Shown one piece after another: positions 12,206-24,949 of a DNA stretch of 64,000 nt. The stretch lies in assembly GCF_001949145.1 (NCBI RefSeq), contig NW_019091416.1, positions 2,089,987-2,153,986 on the forward strand. Direction: 5' to 3'. A model generated the notes under the pieces. That model was not told the origin of the DNA, did no database searches, and worked only from the letters and a program-made list of their open reading frames with translations. Each line of letters opens with the position of its first letter. The stretch's first letter is position 1. Both the position numbers and the translations under genes were made by a program. The stretch is from Acanthaster planci (lineage: Eukaryota > Echinodermata > Asteroidea > Valvatida > Acanthasteridae).

Positions 12206-13788
12206 CAGTGACGGCATGGACCTGTTGATGAACGCTTGCTGGGTTGTTGCTGTTGTTAAATCGCTGATGACTTTTCAACTCTCAGATGGCACAAGGACGA
12301 TATTGATATGAAGTTAACTGTTATCTTCACTACTACCTTGAAGGGTAAGCGCCGTGTGTGGCCCAGATTGATGGCGTCCAGCTGCTGACTTCAAGTTGGT
12401 GCCTTGGAAACCATCCTAGATGGAAGTGTGGTTTTCAATGTACAAAAATCACCCTGGGCACAAACGGAGGCCAAGGTTGAAAGGACATGCCACCCTCTAG
12501 CCCGGTGTTTTCAACAGTTCTGTGCAAATGCCTAGCACCTGGGCCTGCAGTGTGGAGAGATTTTACATTATTGCGAGCAGAAATATACGTAAATCAGTAA
12601 AATCGTGAACGGCAATCTCAACATGAGATTGCAGAGTTTATTGAAACCTATATAGTTTATATTAATAGTTTTTAAGGTTATTATAAAAAAAGAAGGCCTG
12701 GCTTGGCAATCATGACCAGCTCATTACAATGTTAATGTACAAAATTAAAATCTGCAGGGACACTATTTTTTCGGTTTTCAAGTTTAAGTTATTATACCAA
12801 CTACATTTTAAAGTATTGGCTTGAGAAACAACTTTTTGTTAAGAAGGTTGTTAGTGTAAAGGGACAGGGAGTCAAGAAATAATAATTACATTGACAAATT
12901 GATTGAGATAATTTTTATATTTGAAATACACATGAAATTAACTGTACTCTTGTCCATTTATCAATTGCACTTGAGGGAAAAGGACTTTCTATTCTTTAAT
13001 AAATGCAAGATTTTAAAACCCGATTAGTTGCATTCAGTATTCCATTTATGTAAGCCTTGTCCTTCAATATCTCTGCGTCCTGTAAAAATATATACACTCT
13101 TGTCAGAGGCATATTATTCTGTCCTGTTTGAATATGAAATGATGAACAAATTGAAAGCCCAGTTAAAACCCCTTTTGACCGCGAATTGGGCGTGTTTTCG
13201 AAAGGAATGTATGTATGAATACATTTTTCCATGCAGGAGATCTACGAAGTATGATGCGAAATTTCGTTCATAATTATTTGTGGCTGCGAGGAAAGTGCAG
13301 TGGGCATGGTGCTGAAGGACAAGTCCTGCTCTGCATAATTACAGATTCCCACTGCGGAATCACAGAGGACTGCACACATGCGCACGTGTGGAGGGTTCCA
13401 ACACCACACCCATTAAATGTGACCTCCACTTAAAACACGTGCCGTGAATGGGCGCTCACGTACAAAAGTCCAGTTGTTGTCGATACGGGTCACTGATTTT
13501 GTTTTCAAACCTAAACAGAAGCAAAGTAAATCATGCTTGGCATACCAAGCAAAACACGACATTCCCGTGTACCGACTCGGAGTAGGCCTACGACAGTGCT
13601 CTATTTATTACTAGCTAGACGTGGGATGATTTCTATGCACACGTAGTGAGTAATTTATATAGAAAAGTCATGCACACTCTTCCTTGCTAGTGAAGAATAC
13701 ATTCATTTGTTTTCGACTTCGTTGACTATCTTTTTGAGTGTCGTAAAACAGCTTAGGCCTAATCTTTTGGAACACGTCGACAACAATC
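12206..13788. other. 3' UTR of ECI1-like copy 2 and intergenic to copy 3
   Basis: Contains the polyadenylation signal at 12998 and a stretch rich in CACGTG-type words (13380-13445). No other gene seen. Confidence 0.4.
12998..13003 (+). terminator. Polyadenylation signal, ECI1-like copy 2
   Basis: AATAAA lies about 790 nt after the stop codon of copy 2. It is the first canonical hexamer I see in this 3' region, so the 3' UTR probably ends shortly after it. Confidence 0.45.
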
Positions 13789-13801
13789 ATGGAAAGTACA
13801 A
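13789..13801 (+). CDS. Possible first coding exon of ECI1-like copy 3
   Basis: This is a 13-nt segment, ATG then three codons (MEST) plus one base, followed directly by a strong GTGAGT donor. The start context is good (A at -3, G at +4). It ends in phase 1, as needed to join the exon at 15669, where the chain would read MEST-N-VAVISL. If correct, copy 3 lacks a conventional mitochondrial presequence. The exon is too short for sequence to prove it. Confidence 0.35.
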
Positions 13802-14082
13802 GTGAGTAGGATTTTTCACTGATGTTTTAGGAATGCTGTTGCTGTAGTGAACAAACTCAGTCACGTTCATAATTGTGCGTCAAGGAGATTGTATGGTGAT
13901 TGTTTTGCGTCGGGTTCTCATTCGCTTGTTTGTAAGCAACATTTAGTTGGGCCTGTAAACTCTGCCGTGCATACACTCCGCGATGATTTGCCTGCATGTA
14001 CAGTAGGTCCTATGCAAGGTGCTAGACGCGGCCATTTGAAAAATGGGGAGGGGGGTACAATTTATCGGGCCGGTATATGGGC

Positions 14083-14348
14083 ATGGGCGTCGCCAAGGAC
14101 TTTTTCTAAGCATCCACATTCTAAGGAAGGGGGGCAAGGCACTTTTGCCCATTGGGTGGGGAATTTATGAGAATAGATAATAATTTATGATAAATCCATT
14201 AAAGGGCGGAGGGGCGATATTTTTTAAGCAAATCTGCGACTTTCATCCCATTTCTGTTTACTCTTTTTTTCCCCAACTGTTTTTAATGTTCCCCATTTTT
14301 CGGGGGGGGGGCAGGGCTCCCTCTTGCCCTCCCCTCCCGACGCCTATG
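14083..14348. repeat. Possible degraded transposon fragment with GGCGTCG ends
   Basis: CATGGGCGTCG (about 14082-14092) is mirrored by CGACGCCTATG (to 14348) with one mismatch. The interior has long G-runs. It lies between the candidate first exon and the second exon of ECI1-like copy 3. Confidence 0.3.
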
Positions 14349-15668
14349 TACATGTATATGAGCCATTGACTGCTCGTGTGAAGGGAAGCAGCGCCACCCC
14401 AACTAATGGATCAATCGCATCTCTCCATTTCTGTGTAAATAAAAATATGTTCGTACGAGATCGCAGCTTTTGCAGAATGAGCCAGTTCGGTATTCCAACA
14501 GCGCATGCCTGGTACGAGGCTTTACGCGCGACAGTCTGTCCTATCCACAGCTATTGGAAGAATTTTGAAAGGTACGAGTAGCGATATTCATCGCTTCGTC
14601 AGTTTTTTTCCGTTTGATGTTTTTTATTCTTTCGATATCTATGGTCCTATTAATGCAGCCATACGCTGACTCGTGCGCTTTGTTTCCCGAAAGACTATGG
14701 CTTTTTCAAATACCGAACTGGGCTCATTTCCTTGTGAGACAAGTGCACTTTTATGCGGGACATGAAGTTAGTATTACGATCGTTAACAAGTGTTTTTTGT
14801 CAAATTCCTTCTGAAAACTCTAAGGCCGACTGAGTGGAATTTCAAACGGAACACAAAGGCACGTCACTGTTGAAAAGGACAAAGTTCTGAAAGGTAGGTA
14901 CAGTAGCGATAATCCTTCGCTTTGTCAGTTCTTTTCTGTACTAGGTTGTTTTGTTTTGTTTTGCTTATTTGTTGGGTTTTTATTTCGGCTTGTTGGTTGT
15001 TTTGGATTTGATTTTTGTGGGAACGGATTTTTAGTGCGATATTTTGTTTGATATCGCAAAGTACCCACTGTACTATGTATTGGTCTCTTAGTATAATCTT
15101 TGAAATCAAAGATAAACATTTACCAAATTATTTACTTTTCAAAAATCATTACACCCAGCCACATACCTAACACACATGAAAAGTTACTGGCTGGCTTTCA
15201 TTTTTTTTTCTTTCCAAAGTTGCAGAAATGTCGGGACTTTATTTGTATTGCAAGTACTTAAATCACAACGTACGTTGACAGTTTCTTGACCTTCCAAAAT
15301 GTTTTGAATGCGACTATCGGATTTTGGAAACATCCCAGAATGTCTCAGAATTTGTAACCAAATGCCTTTTGGTTTAAATTACAGTTTTTCTCTATTCCAT
15401 CATAAAATAAATCTGAACTGATCACTTGCTGTCTTTTTGTATTGCGTTATGTTGTGTTACGTTCTCAGTGTTACATTGCGTTTATCTTTTTCATTCCGTC
15501 TTGGTCATTCCGTCTTGAAGAATGTGCGCCTCGCTCGTAGCGAAAACGCCAGAGTACGGAAAAGGGAAATGCATGAAAGGTTGACCATGCATAAGTTTTC
15601 TGGCCGCTGTAAAATTAATTATGGCAACCTTTTTGACCCTTATCGACTTTCAACCCTTTTCTCTTCAG

Positions 15669-18600
15669 ATGTGGCAGTTATTAGCCTTAATCGCAGCCCG
15701 TCAAACCTCCTCAACCGAAAGCTTCTCCGCGAGTTAATCGCGATCATAGATGACATCGAAGCAAATAAAAGTTATAGAGGCGCTATTCTGACATCAGTGA
15801 GTTCTGTAGTCTTTTTTCAAGATTGTGCTTCGATTTTGATGGCAGCATCCAAGAAAATGCTGTCGTCTGAAGCCATTGCAAATTATCGGAACCTTGTGTG
15901 ACGATTCGACATTTCCATCTTACTTCCATTTTACTTCCATTTTATACATTCACAATATTTTGAATCAAGATTAAGTGGGTAGCCGCATTTAAGAAGGATT
16001 AAGTGTATTTTTCCGCATTTTTTCAGAACGATGATTTATATTTTTGGGCCTGCAGCCTTATCAACATCTTCTCCGACGAGAAGAGTAGCTTCCAACTCAC
16101 TTCTTATCCAGGGTTTTCCGAGCTGTTTTATTGCCTAATCTGCATGGATTTGCCAACCAAATAGAGTCCCATCAGTGAAATGAACATTTTCATGAAACAA
16201 TTTTCCTACTTAATTCTATTACTAATCGGCTGAAATAATCAATTACAGCTTACTTGTTTCCTTATTAACACCTTTGAAGTCGGTTACCAGTGTGTTCTCC
16301 AGCGGCCTAGATGTGGTTGAACTTCACCAGAAGAGCTTCGATCAGTTCAGGGATTTCTGGAGCTCACTGCAGGATCTCTGGGTCCGGTTATATCTCTCAA
16401 GACTCGTCACTATTGCTGCCATCAATGTAAGTTACCCAAGGCGTAAAAAACATCTTGAAGGACTCCAAACTCTGCTGTGGTTGGTCAGACGGTTGTGACA
16501 AGTCAAGTCTGGTCACAAATCGGGCCACAACTATTGAAGTACAGGGCAAACATCAGGACACCGACATATTTTAACAGAATAGCTTGTGGCCTGGCTTAAG
16601 ACTAGATTGGAAGCCTTTGACATGCAAATCTTTCTGCCGTTCCTTTTGGGGTCCTCTGGGGACTAATAAATAAATAACGAAAATGAAGACCTCCCCTGAA
16701 ACAGGACAAATGGCTGAAACTCAAAACTGTTCACTGTAAGTGCTCATTTAGAAACCTGTCTATACTCCCCGGTTCCAAATTAGCCATTTTAATGGCTCCG
16801 TTTGGCCTACATCATGGCTTTTTCATCGGAAGCGTACAGTTTTACAGTGTAACATTGTTAAAAATAATTTAAGCAACGCCGTTTTAAGCAGGGCACATGG
16901 AAAACCTCGTTTGACATTTTTGTCTTAAACAAACGTCAATTTTTCTGTTTAACATTATATTAAGTATGTTCCTCGCCCGGGATGTTCAAAATTTAAACAA
17001 CTAGGGTGACATTTTAAAGAAGTTTTATCATATGCCCTGCTTGAGTTTGTTTAGATTTATTATTTTAGCAGTATAATATACTTTTTCAAGTTCCTCCAAT
17101 GCGAAGCCATTTTTTGTCAGTAAACGGCACGAAAATGAGATCAAGTTCGATGTGTAATTCAGGAGTGTGTCTTGTGGGAAGGGAAGCTTTGCCCCGAACA
17201 CATTGCTCCTTTTTTTAAAGGAATTATAGTGAAAGTCTATGCCTTTGCAACGGTTTACTCACTCCTATACCAACATTCCTTTGGGAGAGGGTTGATTCTT
17301 TTACGGATATAAAAGAAACAAAAATTGGACAATTATTTGAAACAACAATCTCTATCTTGTCCTTCCCTTGAACTCACATCCTGGGCAACAGACATGCCAA
17401 TGAATTATGGATCATCCAGTCATTCAAATTGCTGCCACATGAGGTGAACATGTACGTACAGAAAGTTAACAGTGGCGGTAATGATTGGATTTAATTGAAT
17501 GAACAGGGCACAGCGGTAGCTGGGGGCTGTCTGCTTGCCATGAGTTGCGACTACCGCATCATGGCCAAGGGACCTTATTCCATCGGTCTGCCGGAGAATG
17601 TCATTGTAAGTGCACGTGAACCCGCCACGTCAGCATAATTTTGGTTAATGTCCAACCCAACAAACACAAAATAATGTCTGTTTATCTCATCTAAATCCTC
17701 CAAGAAGGTCTTTGCAAATTAGACCTAGTCGTGGACAACATAACATGGATTAACAAAATTGAAGCAAAGGTGAAGAAACTGAAGATAAGACTGGTTTAAA
17801 CATTTCATAAATTCATTCCTAACATCCCACTTGCAGACTATTCCAAACTTGAAATAGAATTCAACTTCAAAAATGAAAAGATTGTTTCTTTGTTGCTCAA
17901 GAATACAGCTACATCCCATCCAAATGAAAAGTATTAAAATCTTATATATATTTTTTTAGTGTTCCCGTTGTAAGAATTGGAATAAAAGCATATACCTGAG
18001 AATGGTATTTGAACGCTCTTGTTTAAAAGGCTGACATATACATTTGTATTCAACAAACATAAATGTATATCAGTTTTAGTCAAGACTGGTAATCACTTTT
18101 GGATGAAGTTTAAATTCCGATTGTTTCCTGCAGGGTCTGGTCAATTCAGTGTGGGTGTACGAGATGTTTGCTCGTTTGGTCGGTCACAGACAAGCAGAAA
18201 TGAGCCTCCAACTTGGTAAGATGAGACTTGGCGACTTTGATAGCATTTGATTGCTAAGCGTCACTTTAAGTTTGGCGAACGTGGGAGTTACCTGCATGCA
18301 ATAGGCCTAAATGAACGCAAAGACTAATAACGGCTAATAATTAAGAAAGAAAAAACATGAAAACTGTAAGAAGGGGCCGGTAGCGGATAGAAATAATGAC
18401 AGGTGAGATTGCACACCCCGTGACGCCAATTATAAATTATAAAGGTAAAGCAATCATATAGTCTCCAAAGTTCACAAGAGGAAACTTGCCAGGTAACTTT
18501 TAAATCCCGAATCCCTCTGTTCTGTACAGGTACTGAATACACATTGAAAGAGGCAGCGGAAATAAAGTTGGTTGATGAAGTCGTTCACCCGAAGAAGCTA

Positions 18601-19628
18601 ATGGAAGCAACTAGAGAGGAGATGTCCAAATGGCTTCGAATACCTGGTAAAGATTTTTTTTTCACCGTAAAAATGCTAGCTTTAGTCTTCTTTTGATTTT
18701 GCTACCACAGTTTGACCAAGTAAGTGACTACAATCAATAGAGGGAGCTACAGCAAAATAAACCCCAGTGCTCAAACTCAAACCAAAATCGACATTCAGAA
18801 AAAAAACTCAAGTCCCAGCTGCGGTGATGGGACATTCGTTGCAGTTCATGGGCACTTTACGTAATCATTCCTCAAAGTGCTGGCTGCAGACATGTATGTT
18901 TGCGGAGGGCAAAAATAGTTTGGGATGAAGAAACATTTTCCAAGGCTTTTCAGCCGCGGCTGAGAGGGTGAAGAAGCATTTTACAAGAGGCAAACTGAAG
19001 GCCTGGCCACAACCTGAATCCTAACCCATCCATCCAAAAACCCCAAACCGTATCCTCAACCAAACTTTAACTTAAGCCTATGATCCCTCGTTATCCCTTG
19101 CTGGCTGGGACCACTCCCACCTGATAATTTAGGCAATTTTCCCACCCAGGGCTAAATTATCCAATAGGCACAGATATGCACATGCCTTAGGCTCACGCAA
19201 GGTTCGAGGGCCTCAGAACGTTTTCTCTTTCTCTCTGGACTGCTGATTTTCTGAAAGCTTGAAACAAGAATGCTCATGGTTTATGAGTCTACAGCTTGGC
19301 ATTAACTCGGAGTGCAAGGCTCCAGCTTTAAGTACTTGGGGGCGGAGTAGGGAATAGGAATCACTGGTGCCCATGGCCTAGGAAATTTTACCACCCACGA
19401 CGACCTTAAACCCCCCCCCTTTCCGGATTCCTCCTATCATCTCGTTCAGATGTTTCCCGCGTTAGAACCAAGCAAATGATCCGCGAGCCCGTGGTCATGA
19501 CGCTTCAGGCTAGCCCAGAGGGCGATACACAGAGCATGTACAGCTACATCAGTCAAGATGTGGTGCAGGAGACGCTGGAGGGCGTGCTCAAGAAATTCAA
19601 GATGCTGGACGCGTCGGCTAAAAAGTAA
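15669..19628 (+). CDS. ECI1-like: Enoyl-CoA delta-isomerase 1-like, copy 3 (divergent)
   Basis: Six exons are placed: 15669-15796, 16280-16426, 17507-17605, 18134-18215, 18530-18646 and 19450-19628 (TAA). The first five have exactly the lengths of copy 2, so the copies arose by tandem duplication with introns retained. Landmarks are VAVISLNRSPSN, RGAILTS, FSSGLD, AVAGGCLLAM with CDYRIM, then GLPENVI. The catalytic Glu is kept (codon 17594-17596), but its neighbours differ from the GLNETQL of copy 2. The third exon is preceded by TTTGAAG as acceptor, fixed by alignment with copy 2. The C-terminal exon is much more diverged (VRTKQMIREP, ending ASAKK). A crotonase-family acyl-CoA isomerase is clear; substrate range may have shifted. 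No PTS1. A 13-nt first coding exon at 13789-13801 is possible. Confidence 0.9.
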
Positions 19629-19856
19629 ACCGAAACGCTTCCCACAAGATTTTTCTTTTTTTTAGATTTGAGCTGCTCTGTTCAGGGCCAGAATCCCGCA
19701 TTTTCCCTCCCCCATGAAAGTTTCACTGAAATTTTGTATTTTAAATTTTGAAAAGGCTTGGATCTGTTATTCTCTCTAAACGTTCTGATTTTCAATCAAC
19801 CTGGTTTGCTGTTACAATAGAACAGTGTTTAGCACAGTTGCTCCTTAGGTTTTTCT

Positions 19857-19946
19857 CGTTTGTTTGTTTTGCTTGTTTGTTGGGGTGTTGGGTGTTTGTT
19901 TGTTGGGTTGTTGGGGTGTTTGTTTGTTTGTTTGTTTGTTTTGTTG
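19857..19946 (+). repeat. TGTTTGT-rich low-complexity tract
   Basis: Imperfect TTTG/TGTTGGG repeats in the 3' untranslated region of ECI1-like copy 3. Reading frames through it are of low complexity and not credible genes. Confidence 0.85.
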
Positions 19947-20200
19947 GACCCCAGGCAGAACTGCCTGTATGCAATACACAACATACATCAAATGTAGAAA
20001 TCAGAATGGTCCTTGTTATATTTTTAGTGTTTGATCCCCACTGTGACCACGTGATTTTCTTCCACCCGATTTTCCAACTTTTTCGGGATAATAAATATTA
20101 CCTGTTAGTTAACGGGTTCAAGTTTTACTTCGTTTTTTTCCCGAAAACCGCCCACCTTAGGTGGGATTTAAAATTGAGACATTTAATGTAAATCGATTTT

Positions 20201-20206
20201 AATAAA
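20201..20206 (+). terminator. Polyadenylation signal, ECI1-like copy 3
   Basis: AATAAA lies about 570 nt after the stop codon of copy 3. Another AATAAA-like word occurs near 20324, so the exact 3' end is uncertain. Confidence 0.4.
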
Positions 20207-22142
20207 AAGATTATTTAGCTTCATAGACATTAGTTTTATATGTACATGTATATAAATGACTGAAGGTGGAAGTTTAGTTTGTAATATATCTCAAAATGAA
20301 AAAAACATAGCTTGCATACTTCGAAAATAAATCCAAACAAAAAACGCGCGTTGTTCTGTTCTCATCGTTGAAAAGAAGGCCTGTATCAATGTAAACTGTC
20401 TTCCACTGTTGTTCCGTGACTTGTAAATTAATCTTCTAGAGTCAGTAGGCAAAACAAGTGTACGTAGAATACGAACACCCCTGGCTTACCCCCGCTTACA
20501 TTTTTTCTGATATAAAAGACGTGCAATAGATGGAGCGATTAAACTTTCATAAATGCAAAACTGACAGTGACTGATTGTCTTACTCCATGTGACGTGAAAA
20601 AAAATAAAAGTTTATTTTCCGAGTTGAGATCATCTTGGGGGTTGTTCCTTGCTTTCCAGCGTGCAAGAAGTTTTGTGTTGTCCTACTATTAGTGTCTTCA
20701 GCCCTGCGCGACATGTTGCCTGTTTTGACAAGGAGTACAAGACGGTATCCCCGCATTTGAATTAAATGACAGATGAGAAATGTTTGGTCCTCGTTCGCAA
20801 GAAAAAGTTCCCATGCTTCTGAACTACTCGGCCTTGCCTTTGAGGACTCTTGGGGCCTTCCGTGCATTTGTCCTGTTTGTAGACATGAAATATACATTTA
20901 ACTAATTTTACTCAGGTACAGGTAATCCACGAGCATGTTTCAGTGCTATATTGTTACAGGCAAAGAGTCCCCGAATTGCCCGCGCGGACCGAATTGCGAT
21001 TTTTATGTCGTCCGATTCTCTGCTACATACAATAATTTTTTTACAGAGGCGGGGACCAGGCGGTCGGCCTGTTATATCAGTGAACAAGTCTTGAGTGAGA
21101 CTATTTGACGATTACTGATGATGTTCCCCGGTAACCTCTGCACAAAATACATACTGGGTACCAGGTAAAAATCGAGCATGGCGATTAACCAATGATTGTC
21201 ACTCCAACTTGGTTCTCTTGCGGAGTGTTCGCTGGTAAGACGGCGCCTACATCCCCAACCATTAGCACGCGAAGCTATTTACGAAATTACAACACTGCAT
21301 TTATAAGGGTTAGATCAATCTTTTAATTCTTTTTTTTTTAATTTGACACTCATTAAAAGATGAAATTTATATTGATTTCCAAATTCAAAATTAATCAATC
21401 CAGAGTTAACTTGAATACAATTTATTTGTTTAAATCCTTGGCAAGCGTGAATGCAATCAGAAAATTAATGTATACGCAACATTAAACGCCGATTTACTAA
21501 TTTAAATATAGTTGCATTGCGTGTGTGAGATACAATGTAGCAGGGAAATGAGATGTAATTTTCCTAAGGGCGAATTCCGATATTCAAATAACAAAGCACT
21601 TGAGAGAATTAAACCATGCACATTCACTGTAACACTTCAAACGTAATTTTTGAACAGCCAAGGAACGGTGGACGTATAACAGATGTTAAATTAATATCTT
21701 CCTATTAATCTGGTGACGTACAAACCTTATGACTCTTAATCATAAGCCTACTACAACAAATTCTACATAGAACACAGAGAGTAGGTGTAACATATCAAAT
21801 ACGTCATTATGGCAGAGATACTGTATACATGTAATTGGAATTCTGCACCTGTAATTTGTGGCGACTACAAAATAGCTCTACGAGTTTGGATGTTTTAGCA
21901 GCTCTTGCGGTAAACCATTTCACATCTTTTGCTACATTATATCACACCAATCTTTGGGTGAGTACCATTATTGAAGATTATGTCCTGTGTAAAAAATTCA
22001 GCCAACTAGTGACAACCTCGTGTTCTTATGTTTTTCGATTCACAAAAATATGGTGGCGGACACTTTGAACAAATCGAGTCAACATTCTGATCCACGAATC
22101 TACGATCAGAAATATAAATGCACTGCTATACAATTTACAGTC

Positions 22143-22510
22143 CAGTGGCGTAAATCTGTGCAGGGGACTGGGGAAATGGGGGATAACTTCAGTCGAATCA
22201 TTGCCCTGCGCCGTGGAAATTCGAATGGGGGGGGGCTGGACACCATACGACACTAGGGGGCGTTGTTCATAATACTTCTACACACTTGGACCCCTTGACC
22301 TTACATAAAAATGGCGTATTTACAGCTTTTGTACTTTTTCTTCCATATTTGGTATTATTGAAATCATTTTGGTTGTTTGAAAAAATTACTTCGAAAATCC
22401 ACTTTTTGTGTAACCACGAAAATGTGTGTGTGGGGGGGATCCAACTGTCCATCCCCTTGGTCAAAAAGTAGGGGGATGTGTACTGCTCATCCCCGGGATC
22501 TACGTCTCTG
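22143..22510. repeat. Possible degraded transposon fragment with CAGTGGCGTA end
   Basis: The left end CAGTGGCGTAAATC is imperfectly mirrored by GATCTACGTCTCTG at the right. Such CAGTGGCGTA ends are common on invertebrate DNA elements. The interior holds G-runs and two short reading frames that look like chance. Confidence 0.3.
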
Positions 22511-23424
22511 ATACACTATCTTGTTAAAGACCAAACAAACATCTCAGTTGTGAATATCATTCAGCGTAACGAAGAAAGCATACCATGGAATTTTATACAG
22601 CGTCCCGGATGTTTACATCAACACGCATGGTTGAAAAAGAGTAATTGCCTATGGAAAAAAAAACCCCACATGCTGAACAAGTTCGCTTGCTTTTCTCGTT
22701 TAGATCAGTATACTTGCTTTGGCCAGTCAATAAGATAACTTGGTTGTGCAATTGCAAAGCATATTAGACTTATTTTTAAAAAACAGCAAATTCGTGACAA
22801 TTACATTTAAGGCTTTTTGTTTCTCAGCTCCCTGCAGTAAGATTATAAAAAAAATCCCCTCTTTTTAGGGTTCAAGGTTTCGTGCTAATAAACGCTTTTA
22901 TTCGAGAATTGCAATGTGGAAAAGCCATCCACTCTGTTAAATTAAATTATGAATCTGTATCGAAAATGCTATCCATTTATTCTTACATCTGTAGTCAAAT
23001 TAGTTCAAAGGCCTCAACGGCTATGCAGTTTACTTACAACAGTGTTTACGTACGTGGTCACTTGTTCATTTCGATTTGGCACCATCTTTTGCTTACAAAA
23101 ATGAAAGCTGGTCAAATTCCGAGAAAAAAATGAAGCCGAAATTATTAAAAGTATTTAGCCATGAAAGAAAAGTTAAATTTCGTTTATAGTCCACGGGACA
23201 CAATGATAATTCTACTGACTACAGGGTTTAATTTGTGGTTGTACAGACACTGACGAACAATGCATTCGACTTACATGCATATACCATATATTTTTCGACT
23301 CAAGTTTGAATACTACATTATTCAGTACCCAAAATCATCAAACATCAAATATTCAACTATAGTTCTACGGGTTGTATAAATATACGCTCATAATTCATGC
23401 ATTTCACATAGAGCACTTTTATTG

Positions 23425-23590
23425 AAACGTCAATTTGTAATAATGGGTTTTTGCCATTACTTTGAGCTGGGTGTTTGTCTGAGAGCTTGTGAAAAGAATT
23501 CACAAGTATATTCAAGTGGGACTCGAACCCATGACCTTCTGTTTATTAGTGCAGACGGTTTGACCACTCGACCACCGAGCTTGCCGGGGT
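23425..23590 (-). mobile_element. tRNA-derived SINE (family 2)
   Basis: On the minus strand it reads a tRNA-like head with A box around GGTGGTCGAGTGG and B box GGGTTCGAGTCCC, then ACTTGTGAATTC, CAAGCTCTCAGACAA and a tail with GGCAAAAACCC. The copy at 63020 shares the head, CAAGCTCTGAGACAA and a tail with GGCAAAACCC, so this is a repeat family rather than a tRNA gene. No intact target-site duplication was found. Confidence 0.7.
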
Positions 23591-24115
23591 CGACTGTTCA
23601 GATGTATCAGAGGCACCGCAGATATCAATTTTCAATTAAAACTGAAGTATCTCCCTGACGCAAGTACACCTTTGAAACATAAAATGTCTTTTGCAAAAAT
23701 ATCACAGATATACAAGGTGCAATATGCATCCTTATTATGGCGTACCGGTGCCAGGGTCGAGCTTCAACCTCGGCCGAAACTGAATTTTCTTGGTTTGCAC
23801 AGGTGGCACTAATATACTTGAAAACAGTAGCCTGAAATTATTGAAAGGTATCCAATATTCTTTAAAGATATTATCAATTTCTACAATATATTTGTAAAAC
23901 AATTGAAGAGTTCAGACACTTTGTGTGATTTTTGTGAGATACTTCAAATTCCATTTCAAGATATCTCTGAACGATTTCAAGATATGTTTGAATTTACTTG
24001 AAATATCGAAATCCATTCTGAGATAAATGTTAAGACACTTTCAAGAGATCTCAAAATCTTCAAAATTATCTCTCAGTCGTTTCTGTATACGCGTCACATG
24101 AATGTAAAATTCAGC

Positions 24116-24242
24116 CGTGTCCGAATTACGTGGCTACGACCGAAATGTCCGTTTTATTATGTCAAATGGCTGCAGCCGTTGGGCCGTGGCTACCATAGAT
24201 GCATGTGTCATTCGTAACCTTAGCCACGTAATTCGGGCACGC
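24116..24242. repeat. Foldback (inverted repeat) element
   Basis: Arm 24116-24136 (CGTGTCCGAATTACGTGGCTA) is mirrored at 24222-24242 with one mismatch. A spacer of about 85 bp contains further GTGGCTAC-like words. It could be a small MITE; no target duplication was recognised. Confidence 0.6.
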
Positions 24243-24949
24243 CAGATTTTATTCCCGGCTTTATCCTTTTCTGTGTAAATATTTCGCTACGCTACAAACC
24301 TTCCTTGCTGCTGAAGAGAAGTTGCAAGCCCTCCTCCTCACCGTTTCTTCCAATTATTTGCTAATTCATACTTCTAAGCTGAATGATCGACTAGCAGCAC
24401 GGATACGTGTACGAGGTAATGATACTTATATAAGGCTACATTTAAAACTACATGTACTTTGAGGAGAAAAGTTTTGATTCTGAACTCGTGTTGACGTGGA
24501 GTTCCATACAAACTGCACGTCACTTTCATCCTGTTATTCGGCTCTCGATTCACGTGCATTTTTTTCAAAAGTGCAGACGTGAGTTGAAATCCTAATCTTG
24601 CTCTCTGGCTAAGTACGAGGCAACGTTGCCAGCTGTCGGGTACAGGCGGACCCAGAGCCCATCTTTTTTAAGGGGCGGCAAGAAATATAAACTCCTTTCA
24701 GCTGGTAGTCAGTAATTATTCTTTTACAAAAACATAATGTGCAGTCCCTCTATTGCAATTTTTAAAATGTAAACTGTGATTGCTTTTCTGGGGGTTGAGA
24801 CTACATTTTGAGGCTTTTTACACGCTTTTGGTTAAAAGGGAAATTAAATACGGTAGACATTTTTTCTTTCTCTGACGTGGCTCCTTTTGAGGGCATGGTC
24901 TCTGGATCGGCCAGTGATCCCGAGTGCTTTAGAATGAAGAGAGCACCAT

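Larger units (their letters stand above)
19629..24949. other. Intergenic, ECI1-like copy 3 to BRI3-like gene
   Basis: Holds the copy 3 3' UTR, a possible transposon fragment (22143-22510), a SINE (23425-23590) and a foldback element (24116-24242). Between these it is AT-rich with only short chance reading frames. Confidence 0.45.
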
